Below, piece after piece: positions 7,348 to 10,430 of a stretch of 10,430 bases of DNA (the stretch's first letter is position 1; each line of letters opens with the position of its first letter). The notes below the pieces were generated by a model. It was not told the DNA's origin, made no database searches, and saw nothing but the letters and a program-made list of their open reading frames with translations. The stretch is from JAKORR01 sp964608495 (lineage in GTDB: Bacteria; Armatimonadota; Zipacnadia; Zipacnadales; FEN-943), in contig CAZSOQ010000189.1 in the NCBI GenBank assembly GCA_964608495.1, forward strand, positions 1 through 10,430, written 5' to 3'. Made by a program: the position numbers and the translations under genes.

Positions 7348-8160
7348 GTGGATCTCACCGAACTCGTCCTCAGCACGATCCGCCATATCCGCCCCATTGA
7401 CGTGCTTGACATGGGGGCGGTTGCGTACTTCGTCTACCGCGCCCTGCTGCTCGTCCGCGGCACTCGCGCCATGGCCCTCCTCAATGGCCTGTTCCTCATC
7501 CTCCTCGTCATCTGGCTCACCTCTCCCCTTGAGACCTTCAACTGGCTGATCCGCAACCTGATGCTACCCTCCGTCATCGCCGTCGTCGTCATCTTCCAGC
7601 CTGAGCTGCGTATGGCCCTGGAACGCCTGGGCCGCGCCGGCCTGCAGGGCAGCCGCTCCCCCTACATGTCGCCCGAGGTACGCCACGGGCTCGTCACCGA
7701 GATAGCCGACACCATGGCCTACTTCTCAGCCAGTCAAATCGGGGCCCTGCTCGTCCTCGAGCGCAGCGCCCTGCTTACCGAGGTGGCCCGCACTGGCAAG
7801 ACCCTGGACGCCATCTGCTCCCAGGAGCTGCTCGCAACGATCTTCTTCCCGCGCTCTCCTCTGCACGACGGTGCCGTCATCGTCCGTGGCGACCGCATCG
7901 TCGCCGCCGGGTGCGTCCTGCCTCATTCCGAGAGCCCGGGCCTCTCCGTCAGCACTGGCCTGCGTCACCGTGCCGCTCTGGGCATCACCGAGCGCACGGA
8001 CGCCGTCGCGGTCGTGGCGTCCGAGGAGACGGGCAACATCTCACTGGCCGTGGACGGCACCCTAAGCCCGGCCCTGGAGAAGGTGGAGCTGATGGAGCGC
8101 CTGCTCCGCCTCTTCGAAGCCGAGCAGCACCGCTCCCGTCTCTTCTTCTGGCGGCGATGA
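7348..8160 (+). CDS. cdaA: Membrane diadenylate cyclase CdaA (c-di-AMP synthase)
   Basis: CdaA condenses two ATP into cyclic di-AMP, a messenger that controls potassium and osmolyte transport and cell-wall homeostasis in bacteria that have it. The 270-residue length is normal for the family. Three N-terminal hydrophobic segments (about residues 18-36, 42-58, 70-84) carry the GTRAMALLNG loop typical of CdaA. The DAC domain (about 85-245) has both catalytic signatures, DGA (174-176, in SPLHDGAVI) and RHR (206-208, in GLRHRAALG), plus ASEETGNIS. The residue before RHR is Leu, where Thr is common; I do not treat this as disabling. The GTG at 7348 is the best start because it keeps the first membrane segment whole, although no strong Shine-Dalgarno precedes it; an ATG at 7411 would cut into that segment. 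cdaR follows 4 nt after the stop. Confidence 0.95.
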   Translation: MDLTELVLSTIRHIRPIDVLDMGAVAYFVYRALLLVRGTRAMALLNGLFLILLVIWLTSPLETFNWLIRNLMLPSVIAVVVIFQPELRMALERLGRAGLQGSRSPYMSPEVRHGLVTEIADTMAYFSASQIGALLVLERSALLTEVARTGKTLDAICSQELLATIFFPRSPLHDGAVIVRGDRIVAAGCVLPHSESPGLSVSTGLRHRAALGITERTDAVAVVASEETGNISLAVDGTLSPALEKVELMERLLRLFEAEQHRSRLFFWRR

Positions 8161-8164
8161 AACC

Positions 8165-9301
8165 ATGAGGGCCCTCCCGGCCGACCTCATCCTGCGTCTC
8201 GCCTACCAGTGGCCCCTCAAGGTCACGGCGCTCCTCATCGCCACCACCCTGTGGGTCTACGTGCTCAACCAGCAGAACCCCATCGTCACCCGCGAGTTCG
8301 CCATACCGGTGCAGGCGGTGAACCTGCCCAAGGACGTCGAGCTCCTGTCCATCACGCCCGACAAGGTCGACGTGACGCTCCGGGGCCGCGCCTCCCTCCT
8401 GTCGCGGTCGCCCGCGCCCGTCCTCGTTCGCACGGACCTCTCCGGCGGGTCGGTAGGCGGCCAGGACGTGCCCGTCCAGGTAGCGAGTCGCCCACCGGGC
8501 ATTGACGTCGTCAGCCTCGGCCGCGAGTACGTCCGTGTCCGCCTCGACCTGTCCGTCAGCACTAGCCGGGCCGTCATCGTCGAGACCCCCGGCCTCACCG
8601 CCGAGGGCTACCGTGCCTACGCCGCCAGCACCCAGCCCGCCACTGTCTCCGTCGTCGGCCCTACCAGCATGGTCCAACGGGTGGCCAAGGTCGTTGCCAT
8701 CCTCGACATATCCGGCCTCAGTGCCTCTGTGAGCCAGTTGGTGAAAGTCGAGCCCCGCGATGAGGTCGGTCTTGCCGTGCCCGGCGTGCGGGTCGAGCCC
8801 GACACCGTCCGCGTCGTCGTCCCCATCCGGCCCGTCAACACCAAGCTGCTCCCCATCTGGCCCGACGTGGGCGGACCGCCGGCCGGCTACCGGGTGCGGC
8901 GCCTGTCGGTCCGCCCGACCTGCGTCGTGGTCAGTGCCTCGCCGGAGGTGCTCCGCGGCTTGCAGACGGTCAGGACGGAGCCGATAGACATCCGGGACCT
9001 GCGCGGGACTCGCGCCTTCAGCGTCCGGCTCCGAGTGCCCAACGGCGTGTCCATCCTCGGCCCCGCCTCGGCGCAGGTGACCGTGGGCGTGGCAAGCCTC
9101 CCCGGGCCCACAGCCGAGCCGGACACCTCTCCTGAGGAAGGGCCGGGATCCCAGGGGGAGCCACCGGTCGAGTCCCCCGAAGCGCCTCCTTCGACCGGGC
9201 CTGGTCCGGAGGAGCCGCCGAGCAACGCGGTGCCCCCCGGGGAATCACACGGTGCAGCCGGGTCTCCCACATCGTCGCAGCCGAAGCCGACAGAACGCTG
9301 A
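8165..9301 (+). CDS. cdaR: CdaR, YbbR-repeat regulator of CdaA, with a Pro/Glu/Ser-rich tail
   Basis: This is a 378-residue membrane-anchored extracytoplasmic protein. In Bacillota, CdaR binds CdaA and modulates its cyclase activity; the same role is inferred from the gene pair here. One N-terminal membrane helix (about residues 16-34, in PLKVTALLIATTLWVYVL) is followed by three YbbR-like repeats (about 40-130, 131-222, 223-311), each ending in a short hydrophobic strand (VRVRLDLS, VRVVVPI, VTVGVA). Residues 312-378 are a disordered tail of Pro, Ser, Glu, Gly and Thr, unusual for CdaR and perhaps a wall-spanning linker. The ATG at 8165 follows the cdaA stop by 4 nt; the ribosome binding site is weak, so translational coupling is likely. 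Four YbbR repeats are common in Bacillota, so three is on the short side. Confidence 0.92.
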   Translation: MRALPADLILRLAYQWPLKVTALLIATTLWVYVLNQQNPIVTREFAIPVQAVNLPKDVELLSITPDKVDVTLRGRASLLSRSPAPVLVRTDLSGGSVGGQDVPVQVASRPPGIDVVSLGREYVRVRLDLSVSTSRAVIVETPGLTAEGYRAYAASTQPATVSVVGPTSMVQRVAKVVAILDISGLSASVSQLVKVEPRDEVGLAVPGVRVEPDTVRVVVPIRPVNTKLLPIWPDVGGPPAGYRVRRLSVRPTCVVVSASPEVLRGLQTVRTEPIDIRDLRGTRAFSVRLRVPNGVSILGPASAQVTVGVASLPGPTAEPDTSPEEGPGSQGEPPVESPEAPPSTGPGPEEPPSNAVPPGESHGAAGSPTSSQPKPTER

Positions 9302-9304
9302 TCT

Positions 9305-9311
9305 GGAGGAG
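9305..9311 (+). promoter_or_regulatory. Ribosome binding site of the nuclease-fold gene
   Basis: GGAGGAG lies 9 nt before the ATG at 9321. It decides the start: the frame is open further upstream, to an ATG-like start at 9252, but that would overlap the cdaR tail and add an Arg/Ser-rich stretch with no family resemblance. Confidence 0.7.
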
Positions 9312-9320
9312 CTGCTGGCC

Positions 9321-10427
9321 ATGGGGCAGATCTCGCTGACTGATATTCTTGACCTGTTAGGGGAGGAAGCGCTGGAGGACCGTCACCCGGCGCGCAAGGC
9401 CCGTTTCCGCCGTCTGCTTGCTCAGCCCAAGTGGATGCCCGCCGACCTCAAGCCGTGGATTGACGAGTGCCTGGAGAAGGGGTCTCAGGCGCGCCCGATC
9501 TATTTCCACGCCTTTCAGGACATCGTCGTCTCCGTTGGCCTGCATCTGGGCATGAAGGCCGAGTATGGCCTCTATGGCCGCAGCCAGGAGATCGGCTATG
9601 ACGGCAAGTGGAACGCCGCCAGCGACCGCGTCATACTGCTCGAGGTGAAGACCTCTCCCTGGCCCGTCCCCTCCGTGCACCAGCTCGGGTCCTACATGAG
9701 CCGCTACGCGACCCACTTCGGCCTGGACCCCGATACCGTCTACGGCCTCTTCGTCGTCGGCCCCGGCGACTTCACGCCTCTTCTCGACCAGATCAAGGGC
9801 GGCGAGTACCGCTCCCGCATGAAGATGATTGAGGTCTCGGACCTGCTCTCCCTCTGGCAGTTGAAGCTGGACCTCGAGGCCCGCGCCTGGGTCGGGCCTG
9901 TCTCACCTACCGTCCAGAACCTGCTCTTCCCCTTCGAGAGCGTGAACGTCGGCTCCATCCTCGCCCTCATCCAGGAGGTGGCGGTCCGTTCCCAGTCGCC
10001 CGCCGACGCCGATCCGCCCCAGGACGCACCCGAGGCCCAGGAATGGAGCCGGTCGGAGTTGCTCGAGCTGCTCGGGGCCACGACACCGGCCCAGCGCACC
10101 CTCATCTGCGCCCTCTGCGCCGCCGGTGGGGACGCCCTTGCCACCGATGCCGTGGTCTCGCTGATGAGCACCGCCGCCCGCGAGTGCCCGGGCCTCATGC
10201 CCCCCGACAACATCACCAGCCGCACCTTCGCCGGGGCCATCGCCTCTCTGCACCGTCTGTGTCAGCATAGAAGCCGGGAGATCTTCTTTGAGCGCACTCC
10301 CGACGGCTACCGCCTGGGCGACACCTACCTGGACTGGGTGGTCGAGTGGGCTTCGGGTCAGCAGCTCGTCATCACCCCCGAAGCCCCCGAGTTCACCCTG
10401 GGATCCGAGGCCAGCGGCGAGCGATAG
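9321..10427 (+). CDS. Predicted PD-(D/E)XK nuclease-fold protein with C-terminal winged helix
   Basis: This is a 368-residue soluble protein that I cannot name. Residues about 60-182 look like a PD-(D/E)XK (restriction endonuclease-like) core: a helix region with Glu81 and Glu90, then IGYDGKW with Asp94, a strand RVILLEVKT with Glu108 and Lys110, and His120/Gln121 on the next helix. The D-x13-E-x-K spacing is what this fold uses to bind metal. A linker rich in Asp, Pro and Ala follows (about 224-242), then a region (about 243-345) with helices and a final DGYRLGDTYLDWV hairpin that resembles a winged helix-turn-helix. It starts 19 nt after cdaR, so it is probably in the same operon. It could act in DNA repair, defence or regulation; catalysis is inferred from motifs alone. 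No methyltransferase or helicase partner is visible. Confidence 0.75.
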   Translation: MGQISLTDILDLLGEEALEDRHPARKARFRRLLAQPKWMPADLKPWIDECLEKGSQARPIYFHAFQDIVVSVGLHLGMKAEYGLYGRSQEIGYDGKWNAASDRVILLEVKTSPWPVPSVHQLGSYMSRYATHFGLDPDTVYGLFVVGPGDFTPLLDQIKGGEYRSRMKMIEVSDLLSLWQLKLDLEARAWVGPVSPTVQNLLFPFESVNVGSILALIQEVAVRSQSPADADPPQDAPEAQEWSRSELLELLGATTPAQRTLICALCAAGGDALATDAVVSLMSTAARECPGLMPPDNITSRTFAGAIASLHRLCQHRSREIFFERTPDGYRLGDTYLDWVVEWASGQQLVITPEAPEFTLGSEASGER

Positions 10428-10430
10428 AGG

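Noticed and set aside
6960..7400. 146-codon open frame on the + strand across the inter-operon gap
   Set aside because: It runs through the cdaA promoter and into cdaA out of frame, is very rich in Pro, Arg and Ser, and lacks a ribosome binding site.
9252..9320. Upstream extension of the nuclease-fold gene to 9252
   Set aside because: It would overlap cdaR by 50 nt and add an Arg/Ser-rich stretch; the ATG at 9321 has a strong, well-spaced ribosome binding site.
7348..10427. A CBASS-like defence system made of a cyclase and a nuclease effector
   Set aside because: CdaA is a DAC-fold housekeeping cyclase paired with CdaR, not a CD-NTase, and the nuclease gene shows no recognisable SAVED or other ligand-binding domain. 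Only the looser association is kept as a finding.

Overview
This 10.4 kb window is very GC-rich bacterial chromosome, densely coded, with every supported gene on the + strand. No rRNA, tRNA, transposase or CRISPR array was seen. The gene content (Tad/Flp pilus motor genes, a soluble multi-PAS/GAF histidine kinase with an OmpR-type partner, and a CdaA-CdaR pair) fits a GC-rich, environmental, non-proteobacterial lineage such as Chloroflexota, Armatimonadota or a GC-rich Bacillota relative. The phylum is an inference and cannot be fixed from this sequence alone.

Region 1 (1-2758) is the end of a Tad (tight adherence / Flp type IVc pilus) locus. It holds the C-terminal part of the ATPase TadA/CpaF, cut by the window edge, followed by the inner-membrane platform proteins TadB and TadC. 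tadA and tadB overlap as GTGA, and tadB and tadC are 15 nt apart. The visible Walker A motif of TadA has Ala where Thr/Ser is expected.

Region 2 (2787-6957) follows tadC after only 28 nt. It encodes a 1173-residue cytoplasmic hybrid-like sensor kinase (degenerate receiver, PAS, PAS, three GAF-like modules, HisKA, HATPase_c) and an OmpR/PhoB-type response regulator whose reading frame starts inside the kinase gene. The spacing suggests co-transcription with the pilus genes.

Region 3 (6958-7347) is a 390-nt non-coding gap. It contains a perfect 7-bp hairpin and, near its right end, a good sigma-70-type promoter followed by inverted repeats.

Region 4 (7348-10427) is a second operon. The membrane diadenylate cyclase CdaA and its extracytoplasmic regulator CdaR (YbbR repeats with a Pro/Glu/Ser-rich tail) are followed 19 nt later by a gene for a predicted PD-(D/E)XK nuclease-fold protein with a probable winged-helix C-terminus. 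The link between a housekeeping c-di-AMP synthase pair and a nuclease-like protein is the best candidate here for something undescribed. I see no complete, clearly novel system.
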